Position numbers and translations under genes: made by a program
Part shown: positions 10,138 to 18,871 of the stretch, in pieces
Layout: every line of letters begins with the position of its first letter
How positions within the stretch are numbered: position 1 is the stretch's first letter
Notes under the pieces: model-generated
The model's database searches: none
Told to the model about the DNA's origin: nothing
What the model saw: only the letters and a program-made list of their open reading frames with translations
Assembly (NCBI GenBank): GCA_029246385.1
Contig: JAQWNG010000043.1
Span: 62,001-126,000, forward strand
Direction of reading: 5' to 3'
From: Halioglobus sp.
Lineage (GTDB): Bacteria; Pseudomonadota; Gammaproteobacteria; Pseudomonadales; Halieaceae
Length of the DNA: 64,000 bases

Positions 10138-10413
10138 TTAATTGGTATCAATAGAGTTATTGGGCGTTCTGAGCAGTCGCAGCGTATAGGAGATGTCTAG
10201 GAGATGTCGCGCAAGGCTTCGAGTGCCTAGAAATTTATGCACGAGCGCCTTACTGCGCGTGCGTAGTAAAACGACCACGTATCGCCATGCGCTTACGCTC
10301 TGCTCCAAAAACGCATAGGTCAGTATCATCACTGAGGCAACGGTCGCCGGAATGCTAAAGATTCCTACTTGTCTGGCAGTTTTTTGTCGTCTTGTTCTGC
10401 CCTTCATGATCAA
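10138..10413 (-). CDS. Small hypothetical membrane-associated protein
   Basis: A possible 91-residue protein ends 22 bases upstream of the second TonB receptor start. It begins with a strongly basic segment (KGRTRRQKTARQ), followed by one hydrophobic stretch (about residues 17-38) and a basic, helical remainder. I recognise no family. Without it the interval 10116-10561 would be non-coding, so it is either a small real gene cotranscribed with the receptor or a chance frame. No convincing ribosome binding site is visible. Treat as tentative. Confidence 0.28.
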   Translation of the reverse strand: MIMKGRTRRQKTARQVGIFSIPATVASVMILTYAFLEQSVSAWRYVVVLLRTRSKALVHKFLGTRSLARHLLDISYTLRLLRTPNNSIDTN

Positions 10414-10561
10414 TCTCTGTGAGTTCTTCGGTCTCGGGGAAGCACAGTGTGACAGCGCTTTTGGGTCGAAATATCAGTACTATTAATAGACTGATTATAC
10501 GACTTCTGTTAAAGATGTGAAGGCTTAGTCAGCATTCAACGCACTACCCGGAAAGGCAGTT

Positions 10562-11269
10562 ATGTTTCGAAAAATTATAGTGTACGTCGCCCTCATGATA
10601 ATGATTTTTGTTGCGATATTGCTATGGGCTTACAGCGGGGCTATCGTTAAGGCCCCCGTCACTGAAAAGTTAGTGGCTTTGACTTATGATGATGGCCCTA
10701 ATCCTCCACATACACAAAATTTATTGGGTATGTTGAACCGCCACTCCGTCAAGGTGACGTTTTTTCCAAAAGGTCAAAATATAGAGGCGTTTCCTGAATC
10801 TGTGCGTGCGATAGTCCGAGAGGGGCATGAGATTGGTAATCACAGCTATAGCCATAACCCGATGGTTTCATTGAGTAAGACCGATATGCTCGAAGAATTG
10901 GTATTAAGTAATCGACTAATAGAAAATCTTGTGGGTTACGAGCCCGTGCTTTTTCGCCCTCCTTACGGCATTCAGGGCCCGGGTTTAAAGATGGCTCTGG
11001 AAGAACTTGATATGACGTCTATTCTAATGAGTAGCAGTGGTTTAGATTGGGAAATCACGGATCCTAAATTAATTGCCAGTACCGTTGTTGAATCGGTCGA
11101 ACCCGGGAGTATTGTACTGCTGCATGATGGTCATGGGGATGTGAACGATCCAAATGCTCAGGACAGCAGGGCGGCGAGCGTAGAAGCGACCGATATTATT
11201 ATCAAAGAGCTCAAAGCTCAGGGCTATCGGTTTGTGACCGTGGGTGAGTTAATACAGCTGTCGAAGTAA
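10562..11269 (+). CDS. Polysaccharide deacetylase (NodB/CE4 family)
   Basis: This 235-residue protein removes acetyl groups from an amino-sugar polymer. All CE4 motifs are present: the catalytic and metal Asp pair in TYDDGPNP, the metal histidines in HSYSH, RPPYG, the DWEI region and the C-terminal LLHDGHGD. An N-terminal hydrophobic helix (about residues 5-24) without a clear cleavage site anchors it to the inner membrane with the enzyme outside. A GGAAAGG sequence seven bases upstream supports the ATG at 10562. It is divergent from the preceding minus-strand genes and convergent with a sterol-desaturase-family gene, so it is probably monocistronic. Substrate may be peptidoglycan or an exopolysaccharide; the sequence does not decide. 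Confidence 0.9.
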   Translation: MFRKIIVYVALMIMIFVAILLWAYSGAIVKAPVTEKLVALTYDDGPNPPHTQNLLGMLNRHSVKVTFFPKGQNIEAFPESVRAIVREGHEIGNHSYSHNPMVSLSKTDMLEELVLSNRLIENLVGYEPVLFRPPYGIQGPGLKMALEELDMTSILMSSSGLDWEITDPKLIASTVVESVEPGSIVLLHDGHGDVNDPNAQDSRAASVEATDIIIKELKAQGYRFVTVGELIQLSK

Positions 11270-11294
11270 AAAAGGCTTCCCTCCGCTGTTAATG

Positions 11295-12209
11295 TTAGCT
11301 TGTCTGTCCTCGCGGTCGACGGACATAGCGATTCTTCAGCATTTGAAGCCACGCAGAGAAAGGCCCTGTTTGCGCCTCCCACAGGGATTCGATTTTTTCG
11401 CCAGACGATAAGCCTGATGCCGGATATTCGCCTACCGAAGGTCGATAGTAACTGCCGAAAGCAACATCAAACATTGGAAGCCAAATAGCAAAGTTTTTAT
11501 CCTGATGCTGCGGCATTTTTGAGTGGTGAATCCAATGGTATTGGGGCACTGAAAAGAACGGCATTAGACGATTGAGCCTGTCTATTCTTACGTTGGCATG
11601 GATAAAGTAGTCCCAGAGCACAGGTAATAATCCGGCCGCTACAATGGCCAAGACAGTCTCTGGCGCCTCTGTTACATCGAAAATCAACCCGATTGTTAAT
11701 CCTTTCACGAGGGCTTGCCCCGCAGGTTCAAGGAAGTGCGAACGGTAAATTGTGGTGCTATTCATGTGTTCATCACTGTGATGTAGTTTGTGAAGTTCCC
11801 ATAGGAATGGCACCTGATGTTGCGCACGATGCCACCAGTAATACCAAAAGTCGCCCAGAAAAACCGCAGTGAAGAATATTACTATACCCTGCAAAATAAT
11901 ATCCAAAAACGGAATTCCAACTGACAGTTCGGAGGTTGGTATGCGCAACTGTGTCAGGCCGGAGTAATTGACTAGAGAGACCGCAAACAGTACGACCATC
12001 GCGGCGAAGGGGGGCGCTAGTAGAAGGTTACTGCAGGTGATTTTCCAATTTAAAGCGTACTGCGAACGAGACGTATACTGCGTTACAGGCTTGAATTTTT
12101 CGACCAATAGAAAAATTGGCCAACTTAAAAGCAGCGATAGATATGCAACAGCTAATACCGCGAAAGTGCCAGTCGCAAGTTCAACATACTGGGACCAAAA
12201 TTCCTGCAT
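11295..12209 (-). CDS. Fatty acid hydroxylase / sterol desaturase family protein
   Basis: This 304-residue integral membrane di-iron oxygenase belongs to the fatty acid hydroxylase superfamily. The histidine clusters that hold the iron pair are visible: HRAQH, HKLHH and WIHHS with a downstream QHQDKN. Four to five hydrophobic segments surround them. Members hydroxylate or desaturate lipids such as fatty acids, sterols, hopanoids or carotenoids; I cannot assign which. It lies 34 bases downstream of a second member of the same family on the same strand, so the two are probably cotranscribed. Confidence 0.88.
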   Translation of the reverse strand: MQEFWSQYVELATGTFAVLAVAYLSLLLSWPIFLLVEKFKPVTQYTSRSQYALNWKITCSNLLLAPPFAAMVVLFAVSLVNYSGLTQLRIPTSELSVGIPFLDIILQGIVIFFTAVFLGDFWYYWWHRAQHQVPFLWELHKLHHSDEHMNSTTIYRSHFLEPAGQALVKGLTIGLIFDVTEAPETVLAIVAAGLLPVLWDYFIHANVRIDRLNRLMPFFSVPQYHWIHHSKMPQHQDKNFAIWLPMFDVAFGSYYRPSVGEYPASGLSSGEKIESLWEAQTGPFSAWLQMLKNRYVRRPRGQTS

Positions 12210-12243
12210 AGAGATATCCCCAAATTAAAGACGTTCAAACGTA

Positions 12244-13185
12244 CTATGCGCGAGAGCCTGTCCTCATGATCATGGCTCTTTGCTTGAGTGCTGCAGCCGT
12301 TTGCTGCTCTCCCACAGGCTTCCAGCCTGGCGGTCGTAAAAGGTAACCAAAAAATGTCCGAAGGTCTCCAGCGCTGCGCAAGTCAGACCACAGTAAAGTG
12401 AACTCTCCAAAGTGTACATCTAGGAAGCTGGACGTATTGACCGCTCGTGTAATGCCATAGGTCACTGGCTCGTGATCTTGCAGTGGTTTTAGCGTCCCCA
12501 TTAGCCAGTCACCAAATAGGGTAATGGAGTTGTAATTGGTGTCCATATAGTCCACGTTCTGAGCATGGTGTACACGGTGATAAGACGGTGTCTGCATGAA
12601 GCGTTCAAGTAGCCCCCAGCGTCGCGTTATCACGTTGTCACTTAAATGCAGCAAGTTGCCCCAAACGATGTCCACAAATGTGAATACAGCAATGATGATC
12701 GGATCGACACCAAGAAGTGCTGGGACCAGCCCAAGGGTGATCGGCATATAAAAGATCGTTTCAAGGAAAGAATGGTTAAACCCAACGAATATATTCATGG
12801 ATTGAGGCGCATGGTGAGGTGAGTGCAGGCACCACAGCAATCGAATCTTGTGTGCCAGCCAGTGCTGTACCCAGTAGCTCATCTCATAAACGAAGAAACC
12901 GTAAAACCATCCGACAGGCGTCAGGCCTGCATCGAAGGGAGTGAGACTGGCACCCCATAATGCGAGGAGTAACTTGCTAAATGGGCCAACCACGAATTCA
13001 AACAGCACGCCGATAATACCAGTGAACCCTATTCCCTTGAGAGACATAGCATACTCGCCTAGCTTCGCTTTACGTTGTCGAAAGTGCACAAAGGTTAATT
13101 CGGCTAGGCCGTAAGCGAACAATGCCAGCATGAAAAATGGCAGCGCTTTTACTAGGGGTAGCGATTCGAGAGATAGTGTATCCAT
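12244..13185 (-). CDS. Fatty acid hydroxylase / sterol desaturase family protein
   Basis: The paralogue of the preceding gene (313 residues) has the same fold with its own histidine boxes: QHWLAH, HSPHH and HRVHH followed by NVDYMDTNYN. The N-terminal half is hydrophobic with about four membrane helices; the C-terminus is cytoplasmic and basic. Sequence outside the boxes differs strongly from its neighbour, so they are likely different enzymes, perhaps acting on one lipid in sequence. It is the first gene of the pair. The 200-base interval upstream contains no gene and could carry the promoter. Confidence 0.88.
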   Translation of the reverse strand: MDTLSLESLPLVKALPFFMLALFAYGLAELTFVHFRQRKAKLGEYAMSLKGIGFTGIIGVLFEFVVGPFSKLLLALWGASLTPFDAGLTPVGWFYGFFVYEMSYWVQHWLAHKIRLLWCLHSPHHAPQSMNIFVGFNHSFLETIFYMPITLGLVPALLGVDPIIIAVFTFVDIVWGNLLHLSDNVITRRWGLLERFMQTPSYHRVHHAQNVDYMDTNYNSITLFGDWLMGTLKPLQDHEPVTYGITRAVNTSSFLDVHFGEFTLLWSDLRSAGDLRTFFGYLLRPPGWKPVGEQQTAAALKQRAMIMRTGSRA

Positions 13186-13388
13186 GAGGGTAAGCGTAAC
13201 GTGACTGGGGCGAAATTTCTAGTGAAGAGCGGAACGTGCTGGTCGGGCGCAGGATGCCGCTCCTAACACGGCCTATAGTGACAGCGGGGTCTAATCAACT
13301 ACTTATGATTACGGGTTGTGCCGTCAGCAAACGCGTTTTAATGCACACTGTGCGCTATCTTGATAATAACCGACGGATGAGTGCTATT

Positions 13389-13823
13389 TCAGTCGGTAAA
13401 ATCGGCTGCCGTTGACTTCATCATTTCTTCAAGAAACCAGGCAGGGAACTGCCCAACAAATTTTTGCATGTCCCAGTAGTCGCTCCAGCGATAAATTAAG
13501 CCATCTTTGATTTCGTGCATGCTGGCAAAAGTATGGGTGGCTGTCTCGCCTGAGGTAAATGTCCACTTTTCAGTGTGGTCAAGGAACACGATATTACCGT
13601 CTGCAGCCAGATGATGCGTGACCTGCTCCTGTTTTTGCAGATGCTTGAAGGCAATTTGCAGACGTTTCACGCAATTCTCTGGTCCGTGGGCACCGGGATC
13701 ATCACTAGGGACATCCCGATAGTGGACTTCTGGGTGCATACAGGCTTTCATCGTATCCCAATCCATGTCACCTAGTGCTACCCACATTTTTTTAACGACT
13801 GCCTTATTAGTTTTGTTTGACAT
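13389..13823 (-). CDS. SnoaL-like / nuclear transport factor 2 fold protein
   Basis: This 144-residue protein has the small cone-shaped NTF2-like fold used by ketosteroid isomerases, polyketide cyclases and limonene-epoxide-hydrolase relatives. The typical start (NKAVVKKMWVALGDMDWDTMKACMHPEVHYRDVP) and the central HTEKWTF strand fit the SnoaL group. Family members occur widely in lipid and steroid catabolism, but many have no known reaction, and no catalytic residue can be assigned here. It follows the MAPEG-family gene by about 60 bases on the same strand. Confidence 0.8.
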   Translation of the reverse strand: MSNKTNKAVVKKMWVALGDMDWDTMKACMHPEVHYRDVPSDDPGAHGPENCVKRLQIAFKHLQKQEQVTHHLAADGNIVFLDHTEKWTFTSGETATHTFASMHEIKDGLIYRWSDYWDMQKFVGQFPAWFLEEMMKSTAADFTD

Positions 13824-13886
13824 GAGCCATTCCAGTAGGTGAGCCGAAAATAGAATTGTTGCATAACACCGGTTTCTTCACCATCT

Positions 13887-14282
13887 TTAGACTGCGGACA
13901 GTGCGACATAGAACAGGTAGATGCAGATACCGAAGCCGGTGATAAAACTCAGCGAGCGCAATTTGTCCATATTGCCAATGTACAGAAAAATATAGGCGAT
14001 CCGCAGCGCCACAAATAGCATTATCGGGGTGCCGATGCTCTGTAAGCTTACTCCGCTGACAAAGACTGCAAGAATAGCGGCGCTGTATACCGCTATTGCT
14101 TCCCATGTGTTGGCCTGTGCTGCTGCGGCTCGCGCTCCAGCCCCTGTAAGTTGCAAGGACTGCTGTCGGGGTTCTTTGTTGTCAACGCTGCCGAATTGTT
14201 TTTGGCGATAGTATCCGGCAATCCATGCGCACATTAGCGGAAGCAGACACAAAATAAGAAGGCTCAATACTATTGTGTGCAT
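13887..14282 (-). CDS. MAPEG family membrane protein
   Basis: This 131-residue protein has four transmembrane helices and the MAPEG arrangement: an N-terminal helix, a polar loop with a conserved Arg/Gln-rich stretch (PRQQ, then RAAAAQANTWEA), and three further helices including LRIAYIFLYIGN. Eukaryotic relatives are glutathione transferases and leukotriene synthases; bacterial ones are mostly uncharacterised. It is the upstream neighbour of a SnoaL-like gene and may share its transcript. Confidence 0.82.
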   Translation of the reverse strand: MHTIVLSLLILCLLPLMCAWIAGYYRQKQFGSVDNKEPRQQSLQLTGAGARAAAAQANTWEAIAVYSAAILAVFVSGVSLQSIGTPIMLFVALRIAYIFLYIGNMDKLRSLSFITGFGICIYLFYVALSAV

Positions 14283-14352
14283 GATATAACGCCTCGCTAG
14301 CTTTTATTGGTCAGAGTTTTCTGACGTAGTAATGGTTTTTCTGTGCAGTTGA

Positions 14353-15732
14353 TCAATCGCATGTTCGCTCTTCAGGTGGCGTAGCTAGTATTTTCTCTAG
14401 CAGTAAAACCTCGTCTGTCATGATGCCATCCACTTTTAAGTCAATCATACGAAGCATCTCTTCGCAGGAGTTGATAGTCCATACCTGCACACCAAGGTTT
14501 GCGTCGTGGCTGGCGTCGACGAGTTCCTTGGTGGCGAGTGGTATAGCGGCGTCACCGGGTATCTGGTCGCCGATCTGGCTGGTATCGGGGGGCGCCTGAA
14601 AGCTGATGTGTTCCGGGACAGGTGGAAAGGCACCGGTGGACTGGAAGATCGCTAGCAATCCGAATGCCTGTGCAAACGGTACCGAAGAATAGACGCAGGG
14701 CGCCACCGCTTTAAAATTATTTGCAGCCTCGTCGACGAAGGATGCCGCTATGACATTTGTTGAACGGCCATAGCGCTGCAACAGTTCAGCCATCTGTTGT
14801 TCATAGTTGCCAACACCGTCTTGATCTGGTTTTAATTCGAGATTGAGAAGCTTGTGAGGAAAACGCGCTAACGCGTCTTCTAGAGTAGGTATGCGGAAGT
14901 CGCTCGCACTGTAGCCAGTAGGTGGTGACTTCTCTCCTGTGGCAATACCGCGAAAGGTATAGTCAGCATCTGGGCGGTCATGAGGTGTACCCTCACCCTG
15001 CACAAACCAATAGGCGGCATCAAGCTCTCGCAGTTCGGCCAGGGTGAGATCCACCACATTGCCTTGACCGTTGGTAGTGCGGTCGACGTTAAGATCGTGC
15101 AGGATGATTAATTCGCCATCTTTTGTCTGATAGACGTCCATTTCCAGCACGTCTGCGCCTGCTTGCGCAGCCTTTGCATAGGCGTAAAGGGTATTTTCAG
15201 GAAAGTCACGGACACCCCCGCGGTGGGCAAAATTCAGCGGGTCCGCACCCTGCACCAGCCAGGGATTAGGCTCATTTGAAAAAGGCTTGTCGCAGGCGGT
15301 ATCGTCATTGGCAATCGTGCCGACAACTTCTGTCTCTGTGGGTGTCGCATTGTCTGAGGTGCTGATTTGCAGGGTGAACGTTTCTGCTAATTCTTCTTCG
15401 GCATCACCGATCAGTTCAATATTGATCGACCCTTCAATAGCATTTGGCGGAATCGTTATTTCTCCTGCCGCTGATAAATAGTCCTGATTTTCAGTCGCGG
15501 TTCCGGGGATAGTCTGGTAGGTGATATTTACCGGTCCTGACTGTGGTTCGGTCATGGTGACTCTGAATGTCAGCGTCCGAATTTCTCCGGCGGCACCCTC
15601 TGGCGTTGCATTAGGAACAATGGTCAGTGATGAAGGGGCTCCAAATAGAGCGGAAGTATCGTTGGAGTTATCGGAACACCCAAATGTAAATACCCCGAGG
15701 GCTACACCTATAGCAACAATCAGTTTTTTCAT
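14353..15732 (-). CDS. Glycerophosphodiester phosphodiesterase lipoprotein with N-terminal Calx-beta domain
   Basis: This 459-residue protein is exported and lipid-anchored: the signal peptide ends in the lipobox FTFGC (Cys19). A Calx-beta calcium-binding-type domain occupies about residues 35-150 (FRVTMTEPQSGPVNITYQT, then AEETFTLQI). The glycerophosphodiesterase barrel follows from about residue 165 with the catalytic FAHRGG, ENTL, EMDVYQTKDG and LHDLNVDRTT motifs. It should hydrolyse glycerophosphodiesters in the periplasm to glycerol-3-phosphate and an alcohol, for phosphate or carbon supply. The fusion to Calx-beta, a module of adhesins and exchangers, is less usual. The gene is flanked by MAPEG and alpha/beta hydrolase genes on the same strand. 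Confidence 0.9.
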   Translation of the reverse strand: MKKLIVAIGVALGVFTFGCSDNSNDTSALFGAPSSLTIVPNATPEGAAGEIRTLTFRVTMTEPQSGPVNITYQTIPGTATENQDYLSAAGEITIPPNAIEGSINIELIGDAEEELAETFTLQISTSDNATPTETEVVGTIANDDTACDKPFSNEPNPWLVQGADPLNFAHRGGVRDFPENTLYAYAKAAQAGADVLEMDVYQTKDGELIILHDLNVDRTTNGQGNVVDLTLAELRELDAAYWFVQGEGTPHDRPDADYTFRGIATGEKSPPTGYSASDFRIPTLEDALARFPHKLLNLELKPDQDGVGNYEQQMAELLQRYGRSTNVIAASFVDEAANNFKAVAPCVYSSVPFAQAFGLLAIFQSTGAFPPVPEHISFQAPPDTSQIGDQIPGDAAIPLATKELVDASHDANLGVQVWTINSCEEMLRMIDLKVDGIMTDEVLLLEKILATPPEERTCD

Positions 15733-15803
15733 AAGACTCTCACTGGGAAAATAGTCAATTTAACGTTAATCCATATACTATCAGACTACAGGCTTTAGCA
15801 GCA

Positions 15804-16667
15804 TTATTTCACCGCTTCAATATAGTGGGCTACTAATTCAGGGTTCTGCATGGGAATGAAATGATTCATGTCAGAGAGATATACTTCCTGACAATTTGGC
15901 AATGCAGCTGCTAACTGCGGCCACGTGGGAGAGTGGCTTAGGCTTGGCAGGGCATCATCGCCCGGTGGCGCACGCAAAAGGGTGACGGGCGTGTGTATGT
16001 TAGGCAGTTCTTGAAGGGCTGCATCATTGCCCCTCTGATGAAGATAGATTCCTGCTTCGTTAACGGGGTCGCATGCCAACTGTTTTAGTGCGTTTTTTTT
16101 TGCTGGCCGCAATGCATAGTCACAGTAGTCGCGAAGGACCTGTGGCTGCCAACTATCGAAGGGTGGGCGTCCTTTAAATCTATCGTACATTTCCTGCGCA
16201 TCGCGCCATTGATTTTTACGCCGACTGACGGGGTGATCTTTAGCGCTGAGTCCCTCTGAGATCAAGTGGAAGTCAGTGTAGCGCTCAGGAGACATGATGA
16301 CTGGATCAATGAGAATGAGATGTTTGAAGCGCTCAGGGGCTTGAGCTGCAGTGCGCGCAATTAAATGTCCGCCAATGGAATGGCCGACGCCTATCAACCT
16401 ATTGAGATTCAATTTTTCGATTAGCAGGCCAATATCTTTACCCATAACTCCCCAGTCTGTATCGCCAGAATCTCCGCTTGCACCGTGGAAGCGGAGGTCA
16501 ACCGCATAGACTTGGCGTCCCGGTAAGTGCTTAACAACCTGCGTCCAGCAGCGACTATGAAAACCAGTGGCATGTAACAGCAGTATCGGATCACCTGTTC
16601 CGGACCATTCGATAACACATAACTCGATGTCACCTATGTCTAACTGGAACTCTTTTGCGATTTTCAT
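15804..16667 (-). CDS. Alpha/beta hydrolase
   Basis: This 287-residue soluble enzyme has the alpha/beta hydrolase fold. The oxyanion turn is LLHATGFH, the nucleophile elbow is GVGHSIGGH (serine in GHSIG), the acidic residue probably lies in the LLRAPPGDDALP region, and the catalytic histidine is in DMNHFIPM near the C-terminus. Substrates of this broad family include esters, epoxides and C-C bonds, and no feature narrows the choice. There is no signal peptide. It lies about 70 bases upstream of the glycerophosphodiesterase gene on the same strand. Confidence 0.88.
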   Translation of the reverse strand: MKIAKEFQLDIGDIELCVIEWSGTGDPILLLHATGFHSRCWTQVVKHLPGRQVYAVDLRFHGASGDSGDTDWGVMGKDIGLLIEKLNLNRLIGVGHSIGGHLIARTAAQAPERFKHLILIDPVIMSPERYTDFHLISEGLSAKDHPVSRRKNQWRDAQEMYDRFKGRPPFDSWQPQVLRDYCDYALRPAKKNALKQLACDPVNEAGIYLHQRGNDAALQELPNIHTPVTLLRAPPGDDALPSLSHSPTWPQLAAALPNCQEVYLSDMNHFIPMQNPELVAHYIEAVK

Positions 16668-16825
16668 GGTTTAGTGAAGACCTCCGGTGGCAAACACATG
16701 ATTACATTGTACGATAGAGTGAGGTTGCGGACGACCCAATAATAGACAATGTCGCCCGTCACTGTCTTTGGTTGTTTTCATATAGCTTGGGTGGCCAATT
16801 TTTTCAATTAGCCGCCCCGCGAACG

Positions 16826-17422
16826 CTATAAGCTTGCATGTAATAAGAGTTCAAGCCGACTATCGGCTAGTAGGACACTGCGCTCAAGCCTGAAGCAATG
16901 CAGCAACTGTTTCAGTTGCTTTTGACTGTGCGGGGCATAGCCGTGCGGTACTGTGGTTCGCGCCCTGAGACTGAGAGCATCCAACTGCTGGATGCCATAG
17001 AGTTGTCTGTTTTGGAGGGTTTTAGGGTTATGCACCGAAAATGCGTGGGCGACACTGGTGGGCTTTAGGTGTGGGCGTATTAATTTTAGGAGTGCGGCGA
17101 TAGCGTCGCTGTTTAGGTAGTTAAACAGGTCCCAAAAAAGACAGATATCGAAGCGGGTACTCGATGGAAATGTAACGACCTGCTCTAATTGCTGCTCCAG
17201 TGAATCTGTAGCGTCTTCATTACATGCCAGAGGTATGGCAGAAAATAGATCTATGAAATACACTTTACAGCGATAATTTGAAAAAAAGTTGACGGTTTCC
17301 GGCAGTGCAGGGCCTATATGAAAAACAGTGACCAGCTCTCCCTCAGCAACATGCTTAAATAGAAAAGGCAATAGCTTAGAAGGCTGTATAGCGGGTTTCT
17401 GCAATGGTTGTATGTAACTCAC
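16826..17422 (-). CDS. SAM-dependent methyltransferase-like protein (function uncertain)
   Basis: This 198-residue protein has features of a Rossmann-fold class I methyltransferase: an early strand with a glycine turn (VFHIGPALPETV), an acidic residue at the end of strand two (VYFIDLF) and a fourth strand FDICLFWDLFNYL followed by a helix. The canonical GxGxG is degenerate, so cofactor binding is unproven. It is encoded 50 bases downstream of the bactofilin gene on the same strand and is probably cotranscribed, which suggests a role linked to cell shape or envelope assembly, although the sequence alone does not show this. Confidence 0.6.
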   Translation of the reverse strand: MSYIQPLQKPAIQPSKLLPFLFKHVAEGELVTVFHIGPALPETVNFFSNYRCKVYFIDLFSAIPLACNEDATDSLEQQLEQVVTFPSSTRFDICLFWDLFNYLNSDAIAALLKLIRPHLKPTSVAHAFSVHNPKTLQNRQLYGIQQLDALSLRARTTVPHGYAPHSQKQLKQLLHCFRLERSVLLADSRLELLLHASL

Positions 17423-17472
17423 CTAAGACGGCAATCTAAAAATCGTAACTGCAATCTCTTATCAAAGAATCG

Positions 17473-17985
17473 CTAGACGCTTTTCAGGTCTAGGCCGGGA
17501 GACGACATATGAGCGGCTGCAGTGTTCGCGGGTTGTTGCGATGTAAGTGTTGCGTCTGCCGGGATTGCAGCGGCAGGATCCATGTCGATGCTGCCCTTGA
17601 AAATAGCGCCGTCTTCAAGCATCACGCGAGGCGCCACGATATTTCCGCTAACGTTGCCAGATTTAGAAATGACGACTTTTTCAGCCGCCCAGAGGTCACC
17701 GGTTACCGCTCCATCGATGTTGATTACACGGGCTCGTATATCGGAACTTACGTCACCGGATTTTCCGATAGAAACCTGATTGCTATTAAGGTTAATGACA
17801 CCTTCAACGCGTCCCTCGATAAGAATATCTTCATCACCAGTGACCTCTCCTTTGATGATAATACTGGGTCCTATCATTGCGACGTTCCTTACGTTTGAAT
17901 GGGGGGGCGCACTTGTACTTGAATCTGCCGAGTTACGTTCCTTAATTGGTGTTTCCGCTGACTTCTTTTTACTTCGATCAAACAT
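17473..17985 (-). CDS. Bactofilin family cytoskeletal protein
   Basis: This 170-residue protein has a low-complexity Ser/Pro N-terminus (residues 1-38), a regular right-handed beta-helix core (about residues 40-140) with repeats such as GEVTGDEDILIEGRVEG and ISKSGNVSGNI, and a flexible alanine-rich tail. This is the bactofilin architecture. Bactofilins polymerise without nucleotides and position cell-wall or polar machinery at the inner membrane. No M23 peptidase gene, a common bactofilin neighbour, is adjacent here; instead the partner gene is methyltransferase-like. Upstream, the divergent gene is a DUF3313 lipoprotein. Confidence 0.92.
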   Translation of the reverse strand: MFDRSKKKSAETPIKERNSADSSTSAPPHSNVRNVAMIGPSIIIKGEVTGDEDILIEGRVEGVINLNSNQVSIGKSGDVSSDIRARVINIDGAVTGDLWAAEKVVISKSGNVSGNIVAPRVMLEDGAIFKGSIDMDPAAAIPADATLTSQQPANTAAAHMSSPGLDLKSV

Positions 17986-18199
17986 GGCGATCGCCTCTGG
18001 CTAGCGATAAGAGAAACACATGCTATCAGCCCGACCAGCGCTTGACCAGTGTGCTTGAGGGCTAAAATCGTCAGCAGCAAAAAGCACGTGCGTTTGCCAC
18101 TTGATTGAGGAAGTGAAGGTTTGCTTTGTTAACAGCGATAGACTAGATTGTCAGTTCGTCGATTTTATCTAATTAACTGTCAAAAAGAAGGTGTATGCA

Positions 18200-18862
18200 A
18201 TGTTGAAACTTATTTTTATGTCTTTGACCTTCGCGTTTCTAGCGGCCTGCGCCACGGGCAAAGCTACTTTTCCTACTAAAAGTTCTGATGGCATGGATCT
18301 GATGCCAAATAGCAAGATGGCGGCATGGTATATGAAGCCCGGAGCGGACCTGAGTGAGTATGACAAAATAGCGCTATTAGATACTTACGTATCTTTCGCC
18401 AAGCATTGGCAGCAGAACTATAACGAAACTGCAACGTTTGAGGACCAAGTAAGCGATGCAGATATGAAGAAGATTCGCGATAATGTGGCCAAAGAATTTG
18501 CGGCAGAGATGACAAAGGTGTTGTCAACCGAAGACGGGCGTCCGATGGTGTCGGCTGGGGGTGCGGGGGTGCTGATTTTGCGCCCAGCCATTATTAACCT
18601 CGAGATATCGGCACCCGATCTAATGACCCCAGGCATGAGCGAGACTTATGTTGCCAGCGCTGGCAGCATGACTCTCTACATGGAGCTGTTTGACGGTAAA
18701 ACTGGAGATATTATTGGCAAGATCATCGACCCAGAGGCCGCAGAGGATTCGGGGATGATGCAAATCTCTAGCAGTGTCTCTAATACTGCTGATTTCGATA
18801 GGATAGTGAAGCGTTGGGCACAAATTTTGAACACTCATCTCGCTCAGGTCAGCAAAAATTAG
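18200..18862 (+). CDS. DUF3313-type lipoprotein
   Basis: This 220-residue lipoprotein starts with a short signal peptide ending in the lipobox FLAACA. The rest fits the DUF3313 group: the opening YDKIALLDTYVSF, the middle ADMKKIRDNVAKEFAAEM and an antiparallel sheet (MTLYMELFDGKTGDIIGKIIDPEA), and a helical C-terminus. Its function is unknown. The frame opens at a GTG at 18191, but AAGAAGG lies about ten bases before the ATG at 18200, which also gives the better signal peptide, so I choose the ATG. It ends nine bases before the sulfotransferase gene and is probably the first gene of a three-gene operon. Confidence 0.8.
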   Translation: MLKLIFMSLTFAFLAACATGKATFPTKSSDGMDLMPNSKMAAWYMKPGADLSEYDKIALLDTYVSFAKHWQQNYNETATFEDQVSDADMKKIRDNVAKEFAAEMTKVLSTEDGRPMVSAGGAGVLILRPAIINLEISAPDLMTPGMSETYVASAGSMTLYMELFDGKTGDIIGKIIDPEAAEDSGMMQISSSVSNTADFDRIVKRWAQILNTHLAQVSKN

Positions 18863-18871
18863 TGAGGGGAG

